Shown: positions 52,497 to 63,152, numbered from the stretch's first letter. The stretch: DNA of 64,000 nt from Sphingobacteriaceae bacterium (GCA_947479815.1 CANKAT010000006.1:1-64000); one strand, 5' to 3'. Numbers and translations: made by a program. Notes: generated by a model not told the origin, from the letters alone.

Positions 52497-53801
52497 ATGA
52501 TAAAACAAAGGGGTCCTCTAATCAGTGACATCAGTATCACACCGATTGCCATTGTTGACCCGCCATTATTGAATGCTGCGGGACTTCATGCTCCATATGC
52601 CTTGAGGATCATTTTGGAAATAATAACAGATGATCAGATTACTGGCATAAGTGAAATACCGGGCAATGAAGATATTGAGCAGGCGCTAATTGAGGCGAGG
52701 GAACTCCTTGTTGGAAAAGATGTATTTCAGCTTAATCAAATCAGACAGGTCTTAACTGCCAGCTTTGGATCTGAATCTCCTGCAGAAAGAGGTGAAGCTC
52801 CTTGGGATCAGCGAAAGTTAGTGCATATTTTTAGTGCCGTTGAAGTTGCTTGTATGGACATCATTGGGAAAGTTCTTGGGCGCCCAATAGTTGATTTATT
52901 AGGAGGCAAATTGCGGGATTCTGTGCCCTTTTCGGCCTACCTTTTTTATAAATATGAAGGTGCAGGTGCTGAGTATGGGTTTCATGTAAATCCAGCAGCT
53001 CAAGGTTGGGAAGCGGCTAAACAGAAAGCCGCTTTAACTCCTGCCGAAATCATAATGCAAGCTAAAGCAATGTGCAGCGAATTTGGATTTAAATCGATCA
53101 AACTTAAGGGTGGTGTTTTTGAACCCAGGCAGGAAGTGGATGCAATTCTTGCCCTTTACAAAGAATTTGGGCCAGAAGTACCCCTTCGTTTCGACCCGAA
53201 TGCAGTTTGGAAATTAGAAACCGGAATTCAATATGGTAAGGAATTAGAAGGCGTTTTGGAATATCTTGAAGATCCTGTTCGGGGGCAAGAAAATATGGCT
53301 GCTTTACGAAAAATATTGAAAACTCCTCTGGCCACTAATATGTGTACCACCTCGTTTGATGATATACCTAATAGCATTAAAATAGGTGCCGAAGATATAA
53401 TTTTAAGTGACCATCATTTCTGGGGCGGACTAAAGGCATCTATGACGCTAGCAGGAATTTGTGAAACATTCGGAAGAGACTTGTCAATGCATTCAAACAG
53501 CCATTTGGGAATATCTCTGGCAGCAATGGTGCATTTGGGAGCCGCTCTTCCCAATTTGCCATATGCCCTTGATACGCACTATCCATGGCAGTCTGATGAA
53601 ATTATTATGGGTGGTAGGATAAAGTTTGTTGATGGTTCAGTAGCTGTTCCTACAGATCCCGGATTAGGTGTGGAATTAGACAAAATTGCTCTGGCAAGAT
53701 TGCATAAAAACTATTTAAACTGTGGCTTGACTAAGCGTAATGATGAAATTGAAATGCAAAAAGTAGTCCCAGGATGGAAATTTCTATCTACACGATGGTG
53801 A
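52497..53801 (+). CDS. gudD: Glucarate dehydratase family enzyme (enolase superfamily)
   Basis: A 434-residue dehydratase expected to convert D-glucarate to 5-keto-4-deoxy-glucarate. Catalytic features: the K-x-K motif in SIKLKGG (near 202-204), metal aspartate in RFDPNAVW (near 231), the Glu/Asn ligands in LEDPVRGQE and TNMCTTSF, and the base-site histidine in HSNSHLGISLA (near 337). Length and order match GudD. Substrate specificity toward glucarate or a related diacid is inferred from the neighbours. Confidence 0.87.
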   Translation: MIKQRGPLISDISITPIAIVDPPLLNAAGLHAPYALRIILEIITDDQITGISEIPGNEDIEQALIEARELLVGKDVFQLNQIRQVLTASFGSESPAERGEAPWDQRKLVHIFSAVEVACMDIIGKVLGRPIVDLLGGKLRDSVPFSAYLFYKYEGAGAEYGFHVNPAAQGWEAAKQKAALTPAEIIMQAKAMCSEFGFKSIKLKGGVFEPRQEVDAILALYKEFGPEVPLRFDPNAVWKLETGIQYGKELEGVLEYLEDPVRGQENMAALRKILKTPLATNMCTTSFDDIPNSIKIGAEDIILSDHHFWGGLKASMTLAGICETFGRDLSMHSNSHLGISLAAMVHLGAALPNLPYALDTHYPWQSDEIIMGGRIKFVDGSVAVPTDPGLGVELDKIALARLHKNYLNCGLTKRNDEIEMQKVVPGWKFLSTRW

Positions 53802-53932
53802 TCTGAATTCTCACTGATGAATCTGTCTTTTTAATTCGTTTATTAAATCCAGTGGATTTGTGCTCTTTTTTTAACAAATTCAAAGAATCGTTTTTAATTT
53901 AGTATACCATAAGGAAATATGAAATATTGCCT

Positions 53933-56152
53933 ATGAACAAAGCAAATATGCTTCTTAAAAATAAGTTGATCAAAAAAATACCTTTAGGCTTATTTCTGTT
54001 TTTCATTTTATTGTATGCAGGTTGCCAGATGGCTAAACAGCAGTCCAGAACTTGGAGTACCTACAAGGCGGATGCAAATAGCAGTAGTTTTTCTCCTTTG
54101 AAGCAAGTTAACAAGTTAAATGTTACCGACTTAGAATTAGCCTGGACATTCCCCTACCAGGATGCTCCTCCAGGTGCAAAAACCTCTAGAAGTGAAGCAA
54201 ATCCAATTGTAATAGACGGTGTGATGTTTATTTCATCAGCCCGTAATAGGATTTATGGCATTAATGCAAGTAATGGCAAACAAATATGGTCTTTTGATCC
54301 GTTTAACGGCGGATTAGGTGGAGGGTATAGTCGTGGAGTTACCTATTGGGAAGATGGAAATGATAAAAGAATTCTATTTACTGCTGGAAATCATCTCTTT
54401 GCGGTAGATGCCCGATCAGGCAAATTAATTTTGTCATTTGGTCAGAATGGGAAGGTGAATTTAAATTTTGGTATGAGGGGCAATCCTGATAAGATATTTG
54501 TTGCACCTACCTCACCCGGGATTATTTATAAAGACCTATTGATTCTGGGTACATCAGTTTCAGAATTATATGGCGCCGAGCCTGGTTACCAGCGTGCCTA
54601 TAATGTTAAAACTGGGAAGCTGGTTTGGACTTTCCATACTATTCCACATCCTGGAGAATTCGGATATGATACCTGGCCAAAAGATGCCTGGAAATATTCA
54701 GGAGGTGTTAACGACTGGTCTGGAATGAGCCTTGATGAAAAACGGGGGATGGTATTCCTTGCATTAGGATCGCCCTCTTATGATTTTTACGGCGGAGATC
54801 GAAAGGGCCAAAATTTATTTGGTAACAGTGTGGTGGCTCTTGATGCTCAAACTGGGAAATATATCTGGCATTTTCAAACTATTCATCATGACCTTTGGGA
54901 TTATGATCTGTCGGCACCTCCAAATTTAGTATCTGTTGTTCATGATGGAAAAAAAATTGATGCGGTAGCACAAACCTCTAAAATAGGATTTATTTATTTG
55001 CTCAATCGCGAAACTGGGGAACCCTTATTTCCAATTGAAGAGCGCCCAGTACCTGCTTCAGATGTGCCCGGAGAAGAAGCCTGGCCAACTCAACCATTTC
55101 CATTAAAACCAGAGCCTTATGCCCGCCAGCATATTTCATTGGATAATTTGAGTAATTTTTCAAAGGAGTCAAATGATGAATTATTGAAAAGATTTAAGTC
55201 CATAAGATATGAAGGTCTTTTTACTCCACCTTCCTTAAGAGGCAATGTCAATCTTCCTGGAACTAGTGGAGGCTCAAATTGGGGGGGAGGTGCTTTTGAT
55301 CAGACAAGCGGGATAATTTATGTTAGGGCTACAAATACCCCCGGAGTGAGCCTCATGAAAAAAATGGAACCTGAAAATGAATCCGGTACCCCATTTACCC
55401 GGGGAAAAGCCCTGTATGCTACGCATTGCCAGGCTTGTCATGGGATAGATAAGAATGGGGATGCAGATTATCCCTCATTAGCAGGCCTTAAAAGCCGAAT
55501 GACTGAAGAAGAAGTATTAATTAAAATAAGAGGGGGTGGTGGCAGGATGCCATCTTTTGCAAATATAATTGCAGGAAAGGAAGAGGCTATTATTTCGTTT
55601 CTATTTAATAATGATTCACAATCAGCAAGGGAAATTAATTTTATGAAAGAAATAGCAAAAAGCGAATCAGCGAATACGGAAGCGGATAAATATAAACTAA
55701 GCACCCCCGTCAGGTACCTTGATATTTTATCTAATGGTAAATTCCGTGATGTAAAAGGGCGCTATGGAATTAAACCTCCATGGACGACCCTAAATGCAAT
55801 TAACCTTAATACTGGTGACTATGAATGGTCTATTCCATTAGGTAATTATCCACATTTGCAGGAAAAAGGGGAGCCGGAAACAGGTTCCGAAGGGAATACC
55901 GGGCCAATTGTAACTGCCGGTGGCCTTGTATTTATAGGTGCTAACATGGGTGCAAATAATTTTAAGTTTCGGGCTTATGATAAAGATACAGGTAAGTTGT
56001 TATGGGATACTCAAATTCCAGCAAATACCACATCCAATGCATCCACATATTTTAGTGGTAAAAAACAATATATTGCTGTTTCAGTGGCAGGTGATTTAAC
56101 TAATCCTGCAGGGTATATTATGGTTTATGCTTTGTTTGATAAGAAAAAATAA
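53933..56152 (+). CDS. PQQ-dependent dehydrogenase with internal cytochrome c domain
   Basis: A 739-residue lipoprotein (lipobox YAGC, Cys near residue 31 of the chosen ATG). It carries an eight-bladed quinoprotein propeller with tryptophan-docking blades, plus an inserted class I cytochrome domain (CQACHG near residue 500, followed by methionine-bearing GGRMPSF). Known homologues oxidise aldoses or alcohols in the periplasm and pass electrons to the quinone or cytochrome chain. ATG 53933 is preferred over TTG 53927. PQQ biosynthesis genes are not in the window. 131 nt separate it from gudD. Confidence 0.9.
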   Translation: MNKANMLLKNKLIKKIPLGLFLFFILLYAGCQMAKQQSRTWSTYKADANSSSFSPLKQVNKLNVTDLELAWTFPYQDAPPGAKTSRSEANPIVIDGVMFISSARNRIYGINASNGKQIWSFDPFNGGLGGGYSRGVTYWEDGNDKRILFTAGNHLFAVDARSGKLILSFGQNGKVNLNFGMRGNPDKIFVAPTSPGIIYKDLLILGTSVSELYGAEPGYQRAYNVKTGKLVWTFHTIPHPGEFGYDTWPKDAWKYSGGVNDWSGMSLDEKRGMVFLALGSPSYDFYGGDRKGQNLFGNSVVALDAQTGKYIWHFQTIHHDLWDYDLSAPPNLVSVVHDGKKIDAVAQTSKIGFIYLLNRETGEPLFPIEERPVPASDVPGEEAWPTQPFPLKPEPYARQHISLDNLSNFSKESNDELLKRFKSIRYEGLFTPPSLRGNVNLPGTSGGSNWGGGAFDQTSGIIYVRATNTPGVSLMKKMEPENESGTPFTRGKALYATHCQACHGIDKNGDADYPSLAGLKSRMTEEEVLIKIRGGGGRMPSFANIIAGKEEAIISFLFNNDSQSAREINFMKEIAKSESANTEADKYKLSTPVRYLDILSNGKFRDVKGRYGIKPPWTTLNAINLNTGDYEWSIPLGNYPHLQEKGEPETGSEGNTGPIVTAGGLVFIGANMGANNFKFRAYDKDTGKLLWDTQIPANTTSNASTYFSGKKQYIAVSVAGDLTNPAGYIMVYALFDKKK

Positions 56153-56403
56153 AATATATTTTGTTGATTTTTATTAAATTTTCCCTCCACCTCTTTTTTA
56201 TAATTGGTAATCTCTCTGTATATTTTATGCAACAATTCCTAACAATTTGCTGTTACTGATTTAATATTTAGGTAATATGTATTCATTAATGTTGTAAAGA
56301 TTAAATAGAATGAATTGAATCAAATCTACACTCAGTTATCCGAACATCTTTTCTACTTCATCTTTATTCGTTTTTCTAAGATCAACTCCTTTTTTAGACA
56401 TTA

Positions 56404-57261
56404 ATGAATAAAAACAAGAGACAGGTAGAACTAGTTGTAATCTCGGATGTGCATCTCGGCACCTATGGCTGCAGGGCAAAAGAGCTACTGCATTATTTGA
56501 AATCAATCAAGCCCAAAATTGTTGTATTGAATGGTGATATTATTGATATATGGCAATTCAATAAAAGCTATTGGCCTAAATCACACATGAAGGTGATTAA
56601 GCATATCATGAACTGGCTTAGTAAGGGCGTTAAAGTATATTATATAACCGGCAACCATGACGAAATGCTTAGAAAGTTTGAAGGTTTCAAGATGGGATCA
56701 TTTCAAATACTGAACAAGCTGATTATCGAATTGGATAACCAGGAAAAGGCCTGGATATTTCATGGTGATGTTTTTGATGTGACCATGCAGCATTCAAAAT
56801 GGCTTGCAAAACTTGGAGCCATAGGTTATGATACACTGATCATCATCAATAGTCTTGCAAACTGGGTATCAGAAACCCTATTTAAAAGGGGTAAAATTTC
56901 GTTCTCTAAAAAAATTAAAAATAGTGTTAAGGGTGCTGTTAAATTTATAAATGGCTTTGAAGAAACTGCAGCAGACATTGGCATCAGTAACAATTATCAG
57001 TATGTAGTTTGCGGCCATATCCATCATCCAGAAATGCGTAAAATTGAACATGCGCATGGAAGTATCATGTATCTGAATTCGGGCGATTGGATTGAGAATC
57101 TTACTGCATTAGAATACCATAAAGGACAATGGGATTTATTTCGCTTCAGTGAATCAGAAAGAATCGCAATGCTTAAAACTGCCAACGAAGAAGTTGAAGA
57201 GATGGATATTAAGCAATTATTTAATCAGATGGTTTCTGAATTTAAATTAAAATCATCATGA
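56404..57261 (+). CDS. Calcineurin-fold UDP-diacylglucosamine hydrolase-like phosphoesterase
   Basis: A 285-residue metallophosphoesterase. Metal motifs: SDVHLG (near 14), NGDIIDIW (near 44), TGNHDE (near 80), FHGDVFD (near 118) and CGHIHHPE (near 203). It resembles the LpxH-like phosphoesterases that occur beside glycolipid glycosyltransferases. It overlaps the glycosyltransferase start by 4 nt (ATGA). It may act on a lipid or sugar nucleotide rather than the lipid A intermediate, since lpxH is present at 34.2 kb. Confidence 0.83.
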   Translation: MNKNKRQVELVVISDVHLGTYGCRAKELLHYLKSIKPKIVVLNGDIIDIWQFNKSYWPKSHMKVIKHIMNWLSKGVKVYYITGNHDEMLRKFEGFKMGSFQILNKLIIELDNQEKAWIFHGDVFDVTMQHSKWLAKLGAIGYDTLIIINSLANWVSETLFKRGKISFSKKIKNSVKGAVKFINGFEETAADIGISNNYQYVVCGHIHHPEMRKIEHAHGSIMYLNSGDWIENLTALEYHKGQWDLFRFSESERIAMLKTANEEVEEMDIKQLFNQMVSEFKLKSS

Positions 57262-58352
57262 AAATCCTTTATGCCATACAAGGTACAGGCAATGGGCATG
57301 TTACCCGCGCAAGAGAGATCATTCCCTTGTTAAAAAAAGAGCATGATGTTGATTTATTAATCAGTGGAACTCAGGCAGATGTAGCACTTCCGTTTAAAAT
57401 CAACTATCGCTTTCATGGTTTAAGTTTCATATTCGGTAAAAAGGGAAATGTAGACATAACTGAAACGTATAAAAAATCTCGTTTAAAGCAGTTGATCAAA
57501 GACATAAAATCACTTCCTGTCAGCGAATACGATTTGGTAATTAGCGATTTTGAACCTGTTTCGTCTTGGGCTTGTTATTTTTCAGGAAAGCCTTGTATTT
57601 CAATTAGTCACCAAGCGGCTGTTATTAACAAAAAAGCGCCGAAGGCTAAGAATTTTGACCCTCTTGGAAAAGTGATTCTTCGGTCTTATGCCCCCTCAAC
57701 CAGTCAGTATGGCTTTCATTTTTTACCTTATGATAGCAATATCTTTACTCCAGTAATTCGTGCTGAAGTACGACAAAAAGAACCTCTTAATTTGGGCCAT
57801 TATACCGTTTATCTACCAGCTTATGATGATGAACGATTAGTGAAAATATTATCGAAGGTTGAACATGTTCAGTGGCAGGTATTTTCAAAACACAATAAGG
57901 AGTCATTTCACGAAAAAAATGTCTGGATACGACCTATCAATAATGACGAATTTATAGATAGCATGTCAAAGGCAAGCGGTGTGTTTTGTGGGGCTGGATT
58001 TGAAACTCCTGCAGAAGCTTTGTATTTGAAAAAGAAGCTAATGGTTATTCCAATGACTGGCCAATATGAGCAGCAATGCAATGCGGAGGCATTAAAAAAC
58101 CTGGGTGTTCCTGTAATTAAAAGCCTGAAGAAAAAACACCTGCAAAAAATAGTGGACTGGGTTTCGAATGGCAAAGTTATTCCGGTAAATTTTCCAGATA
58201 TGACTGAAAAAATATTGAAAGATATTATTGAAAAGGAATCACAGGATTCAACAGTAATTAAGCCTTTAAAAATTAAGCGATCTGATTTTAAATTATTTCG
58301 AAATTCTAATTTCTTTAAGATATTAGAGAAAACTTCTTTTAGATTATTTTGA
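57258..58352 (+). CDS. Glycosyltransferase (MurG/GT28-like fold)
   Basis: A 364-residue GT-B-fold transferase. An N-terminal GTGNGHVTRA loop (residues 9-18) is the acceptor/membrane-side motif of GT1/28-type enzymes, and the C-terminal half has GVFCGAGFETPAEALYLKKKLMVIP (near 240-264), the donor-site region. It has no transmembrane segment. It is translationally coupled to the phosphoesterase before it (ATGA) and the GH1 gene after it, so the trio is likely a small glycan or glycolipid pathway. Confidence 0.82.
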   Translation: MKILYAIQGTGNGHVTRAREIIPLLKKEHDVDLLISGTQADVALPFKINYRFHGLSFIFGKKGNVDITETYKKSRLKQLIKDIKSLPVSEYDLVISDFEPVSSWACYFSGKPCISISHQAAVINKKAPKAKNFDPLGKVILRSYAPSTSQYGFHFLPYDSNIFTPVIRAEVRQKEPLNLGHYTVYLPAYDDERLVKILSKVEHVQWQVFSKHNKESFHEKNVWIRPINNDEFIDSMSKASGVFCGAGFETPAEALYLKKKLMVIPMTGQYEQQCNAEALKNLGVPVIKSLKKKHLQKIVDWVSNGKVIPVNFPDMTEKILKDIIEKESQDSTVIKPLKIKRSDFKLFRNSNFFKILEKTSFRLF

Positions 58353-59689
58353 TATTTAACAAGTCAGATTTTGGTGAGCAATTTGTCTGGGGTGTAGCAG
58401 CCTCAGCATTTCAAACTGAGGGGTCAACTAATGCAGATGGCAAAGGCCCATCCATTTGGGATGAGTTTTCTAAAAAAAAAGGAAAAATCTTTAAAGGGCA
58501 TTCTGCCGATGTAAGTTGTGATTTTTACAATCATTATACCGGCGATATTGCATTGATGAAATCAATGCACATCAATAACTTCCGGTTTTCACTCTCTTGG
58601 TCACGAATATTTCCGAATGGTAATGGAGAATTAAATAGTAATGGAGTTGCATTTTATGACCGCGTTATAAATCTTTGTCTTGAATTTGGTATTACCCCAT
58701 GGGTAACTATTTACCATTGGGATTTACCCCAGGCTCTCCAGCAAAAAAATGGATGGGCAAACCGAGAGATTGTTGATCATTTTTCTGAATATGTATCTTT
58801 TTGCATCAATCATTTTGGTGACAGAGTAAAGCATTGGATGATATTGAACGAGCCTATGGTCTATACCGGAGCAGGATATTTTCTTGGCATTCATGCCCCA
58901 GGCAAACGGGGTATGGATAATTTTATTCCGGCAATCCATCACTCAGCACTTTCGCAGGCTGCAGGTATTACACTTGCAAAACAACTGCGAAGTGATCTGG
59001 AGGTTGGCACTACTTTTTCGTGTTCAGCGATACATCCGCATACAAGTAGGGAAAAGGATATCAATGCGGCAGATAAAGTAGATGCCCTAGTTAACCGACT
59101 ATTTGTTGAACCGCTTTGCGGGCTTGGCTATCCGATTGAAAGTTTACCTTTCTTAAAAAGAATCGAAAAATTTATGCGCCAAGATGATGAGAAGGCCTTG
59201 CAGGCGGTACCTGATTTTATAGGGATACAGAATTATACCCGCGAAGTGGTTAAGCATTCTTACTTCACACCTTATATAAATTCATCACTGGTGAGTGCAA
59301 AAAAAAGAGTGGATGAGGTTACTGAGATGGAATGGGAAGTATACCCTCAGGCCATGCATGAAATGCTGCATCATTTTTCGAAATACAACTTCAAAAAAAT
59401 CTACGTAACAGAAAATGGGGCCGCATTTCCTGACACAGTATCTGATGGGAAAGTACATGATCACCAACGGAAAAATTACCTGCAATCCAATATGGCAGAA
59501 ATACTCAAAGCAAAGTCAGAAGGTGTAAATGTGCAAGGATATTTTGTGTGGAGTTTTACTGACAACTTTGAGTGGGCAGAGGGCTATAGGCCCCGCTTTG
59601 GACTGGTTCATGTAAATTATGAAAACCAGAAAAGGATTATTAAAGAATCAGGCCATTGGTACAGTAATTTTTTGGCGGGTATCTATTAA
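58349..59689 (+). CDS. Family 1 glycoside hydrolase (beta-glucosidase)
   Basis: A 446-residue cytosolic GH1 enzyme. The N-terminal FVWGVAASAFQTEG motif (12-25), acid/base Glu168 in the LNEP motif and nucleophile Glu355 in the VTENG motif are all present. Start is TTG 58349, whose last base overlaps the glycosyltransferase stop (TTTTGA), another sign of coupling; the next ATG would truncate the barrel. No signal peptide, so the substrate must be imported or made inside. Its pairing with a glycosyltransferase is unusual. Confidence 0.88.
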   Translation: MIFNKSDFGEQFVWGVAASAFQTEGSTNADGKGPSIWDEFSKKKGKIFKGHSADVSCDFYNHYTGDIALMKSMHINNFRFSLSWSRIFPNGNGELNSNGVAFYDRVINLCLEFGITPWVTIYHWDLPQALQQKNGWANREIVDHFSEYVSFCINHFGDRVKHWMILNEPMVYTGAGYFLGIHAPGKRGMDNFIPAIHHSALSQAAGITLAKQLRSDLEVGTTFSCSAIHPHTSREKDINAADKVDALVNRLFVEPLCGLGYPIESLPFLKRIEKFMRQDDEKALQAVPDFIGIQNYTREVVKHSYFTPYINSSLVSAKKRVDEVTEMEWEVYPQAMHEMLHHFSKYNFKKIYVTENGAAFPDTVSDGKVHDHQRKNYLQSNMAEILKAKSEGVNVQGYFVWSFTDNFEWAEGYRPRFGLVHVNYENQKRIIKESGHWYSNFLAGIY

Positions 59690-59947
59690 CAATTTCCTAA
59701 TCCCAAGAATGCCATTTATTAACAGTCTACTTATTGCACGTAGGCTTTTAAATCAGCATTAATTTTAATTGTTATTATTAGAAAGTTAACTCAACTTTAA
59801 AATAATGACTCGTATTTATAAAGACTTCATTAACTACATTATTAAATTCTCTTTTTCATCATCTAAAAAAAATATCACCTTACTTTTTTGCTAATATCTG
59901 ATAGGCACTTTTGAGCATTAATAAAAGCTAACTCAAAAATCCTTTCA

Positions 59948-62900
59948 ATGAAACGACAATTTTTACAACTTATTTTTAAAGGTTTTATTCTCCTTCTAAT
60001 CAGTCCCTTCACTTTTCCAGTTGAAACATTTGCCCAGAATTCAGTCTCAGGAAAAGTAAAAGATTCAAAAAATGAACCAATTCCGGGTGTTAGTGTTCGT
60101 GTAAAAGGAACTACTATTGGTGTAACTACTGATGTTAATGGTGATTTTAAAATAGCTACACCTGCTAGTCAGGGCTATCTTGTTTTTTCATCAATTGGTT
60201 ATTCAACTACTGAAATTCAACTTGATAAAAGAAGTGTTTATGAAGTTATTCTTGCAGAAGACAATAAATTTCTGAATGAAGTTGTAGTAACTGCTCTTGG
60301 AATAAAAAGAGAAGAAAAATCACTCGGTTTTGCCGCTCAAACTATCAACGCTAATGCTGTGGTCGATGCCAAAACAAATAACTGGGTAAATTCTTTATCT
60401 GGTAAAGTTGCCGGATTAAATATACAAGGTGCAGGTGCTGGCCCAATGGGCTCTTCTCGAATAACCTTAAGGGGCGAGTCTTCTTTAAATCTTGATAATA
60501 ATCAGGCTTTGATTGTAGTTGATGGGGTTCCAATTAGTAGTAAAATCACCGGAACAGGTTTTAATTCACATCTTGCTGCAGATAGTCCGGTTGATTACGG
60601 TTCAGGTGTATCCGATATTAATCCTGATGATATAGAAAATGTAACTGTTTTAAAAGGCCCAGGTGCAACCGCATTGTATGGTAGCCGTGCAGCTGGAGGG
60701 GTTATCATCATAACTACAAAATCTGGAGTAAGAAAAGATGGAAGTATAGGTATAACCTTTAACAGTAATTTTAATATTGAACAAGTTAACCGATATCCTG
60801 ATTATCAGTTTGAATATGGCGAAGGCAGAACCAGCAGTTACTATTCGTATCTCGATAGCCCTGATGGAATCAATACCAGTACTACTGCTGCCGCAGGGCG
60901 TGCTTGGGGTCCTAAATTTGCCGGACAAAGCTTTTACCAATATGATCCAAATACGGTAGGGAACAAACCCACTCAAAAAACTCCTTGGGTACCTTATGAC
61001 AATTATATTTCAGGGTACTTTCAAACAGGTCAGACCCTATCTAATAGTCTTTCAATTGATGGAGGAAATGATAAGGGCTCAGCTAGATTATCAATCACTC
61101 ATCTAAAAAACAAGTGGATTATCCCGAATACTGGTTTTGAACGTTTAAATGCTTCTTTGGCAGTAAATCAGAAAATTTCTAATAAACTAAAGATTAGCGG
61201 AAGAGCTAATTATACCAATAAGCGAAGTGATAATCTTCCAATGGCCGGTTATAATAATCAATCGCTCATGTACTTTTTAATTATTGGCCCGTCTCCAAAC
61301 GTTAACCCCAATTGGTATAAGCCATACTGGCAACCAGGGCTTGAAAATGTGCTTCAGAAAAATCCATTTAACCCCGGGCCAGATAATCCTTATTTGGCCA
61401 TGTATGAGATGCTGAATAAAATGAATAAGAATGGTTTGATTGGTTCTGTTTCTGCTAACTATGAAATTTCTAAAAAGTTTGACCTGATGGTAAGAAGTGG
61501 AATTGACATGTCTTTCGAATTCCGATCACAACAGCGACCATTTAGCATGACCAAATATCCAAGAGGAATGTATCGCGAGCAGAATGTATTTAGCTATGAG
61601 TCAAATACCGATGTATTGCTCTCATTTAAAGATAAACTTTCATCAAAGATAAATATCAATGCATCAGCAGGGGCTAACTCGATGAGTCAAACGTATGATT
61701 TTGCTGGATTATATGCAGATCAGCTTGCGCAGCCAGGAGTATATCAAATTTCAAATAGTTTGGATCAGGCAGTTGCAGACCCCTTAAAAACTGGCAAGGC
61801 AATTAACAGTATTTATGGAAGTGCGCAAATTGGCTTTGACGAAAAGATTTTTTTAGATGTGACCGGACGAAATGATTGGTCAAGTACACTTCCAGCAAAG
61901 AATAATTCATTTTTTTACCCGTCGTTAAGTTCAAGTTTTGTTCTTGATGAAATATTCTCACTTCCTAAAGTTATTTCGTTTGCAAAACTAAGAGCTTCTT
62001 GGGCACAAGTAGGTAATGATACCAGACCTTATCAAACTGCCAGATATTATGATCGGATCTATGGAAATAGTTTTACCAATCCGGGGCAGTTATTTAACGC
62101 AGAATTGAAACCTGAAATTACCGAAAGCTATGAATTTGGTTTAGACCTGCGTTTATTTAAAAACAGGCTCGGTTTAGACCTCGCGTATTATGATAATAAT
62201 AGTAAAAATCAAATTCTTTCAATTCCATTGGATCCTGTAACTGGATTTTCAAATGCCTTGATTAATGCAGGCTTGATCAATAGCAAGGGAATAGAGGTTA
62301 AGTTAATGGGTAAACCTATTGTGACTAATAAATTTTCATGGAGTACCACATTGCTTTGGAATAGAAACCGGAGCTATGTTAAAGAATTATCGAATGGTAT
62401 AACGAACCAAATTATTTATCAGCACGGTTCAAATGTTTCGATAGAAGCTCGTGTTGGTGGGTTGATGGGCGATATGTATGGAAAAGGTTTTCAACGCTCT
62501 CCTGATGGTCAGATAATCTATAGTTCAGCCAATGGTTTACCAGCACCACTTGATCCTAAAGTACGTAAAATGGGTAATGCCTTTGCTGATTGGAAGGGTA
62601 GTGTCATGAATGAATTAACCTATAAAAACATCAGATTTAGCTTACTTATAGATGGGCAAAAAGGTGGTGCAATGTATTCTCAGACGAACCATAAAAACAA
62701 TACTCTTGGAAAAACAGTGGTCACTCTGCCAGGAAGAGATAACGGTATTGTAGGTGAGGGAGTGGTTAAATTGGCAGATGGTTCTTTTATTCAAAATACC
62801 AAAGTTGCTGATGCAAGCGCCTATTATGATAACTACTATCAGATCAGTAATGCTGAAACCAATATTTTTGATGCGTCTTTTATCAAAATAAGAGAAGTAA

Positions 62901-63118
62901 GACTTGAATTTGAATTGCCTTCTCAATTACTTAAAAAAATAGGAGTTCAAAGAACGAGTATTGCATTATGGGGTAGAGACTTGTTTAATTTCACCAAATT
63001 CCCTGGATTTGATCCGGAGGGTGGAAATTTAAATAATGGTACGTTAACACCAGGAGTAGAGCTAACCCAGTTTCCGTCAAATCGTACGGTTGGAACAAAC
63101 CTGACCTTTAAATTTTAA
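59948..63118 (+). CDS. SusC/RagA-family TonB-linked outer-membrane transporter
   Basis: A 1056-residue TonB-dependent barrel. Signal peptide (1-29), then a CarboxypepD_reg-like domain (about 33-110, VSGKVKDSKNEPIPGVSVRVKGT start split), a plug domain (about 115-230, with PDDIENVTVLKGPGATALYGSRAAGGVI near 205-233), and the barrel to the C-terminus (FKF end). It pairs with the SusD-like gene 34 nt downstream. The imported glycan cannot be read from sequence; an unrelated GH1 is adjacent. Confidence 0.93.
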   Translation: MKRQFLQLIFKGFILLLISPFTFPVETFAQNSVSGKVKDSKNEPIPGVSVRVKGTTIGVTTDVNGDFKIATPASQGYLVFSSIGYSTTEIQLDKRSVYEVILAEDNKFLNEVVVTALGIKREEKSLGFAAQTINANAVVDAKTNNWVNSLSGKVAGLNIQGAGAGPMGSSRITLRGESSLNLDNNQALIVVDGVPISSKITGTGFNSHLAADSPVDYGSGVSDINPDDIENVTVLKGPGATALYGSRAAGGVIIITTKSGVRKDGSIGITFNSNFNIEQVNRYPDYQFEYGEGRTSSYYSYLDSPDGINTSTTAAAGRAWGPKFAGQSFYQYDPNTVGNKPTQKTPWVPYDNYISGYFQTGQTLSNSLSIDGGNDKGSARLSITHLKNKWIIPNTGFERLNASLAVNQKISNKLKISGRANYTNKRSDNLPMAGYNNQSLMYFLIIGPSPNVNPNWYKPYWQPGLENVLQKNPFNPGPDNPYLAMYEMLNKMNKNGLIGSVSANYEISKKFDLMVRSGIDMSFEFRSQQRPFSMTKYPRGMYREQNVFSYESNTDVLLSFKDKLSSKININASAGANSMSQTYDFAGLYADQLAQPGVYQISNSLDQAVADPLKTGKAINSIYGSAQIGFDEKIFLDVTGRNDWSSTLPAKNNSFFYPSLSSSFVLDEIFSLPKVISFAKLRASWAQVGNDTRPYQTARYYDRIYGNSFTNPGQLFNAELKPEITESYEFGLDLRLFKNRLGLDLAYYDNNSKNQILSIPLDPVTGFSNALINAGLINSKGIEVKLMGKPIVTNKFSWSTTLLWNRNRSYVKELSNGITNQIIYQHGSNVSIEARVGGLMGDMYGKGFQRSPDGQIIYSSANGLPAPLDPKVRKMGNAFADWKGSVMNELTYKNIRFSLLIDGQKGGAMYSQTNHKNNTLGKTVVTLPGRDNGIVGEGVVKLADGSFIQNTKVADASAYYDNYYQISNAETNIFDASFIKIREVRLEFELPSQLLKKIGVQRTSIALWGRDLFNFTKFPGFDPEGGNLNNGTLTPGVELTQFPSNRTVGTNLTFKF

Positions 63119-63152
63119 TCACAACTAATTCAATTTAATAATTTATTAAATC

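Noticed and set aside
59781-59797. Operator-like palindrome AAAGTT-N5-AACTTT before susC
   Set aside because: Six AT-rich pairs in an AT-rich region are expected by chance and nothing else supports it.
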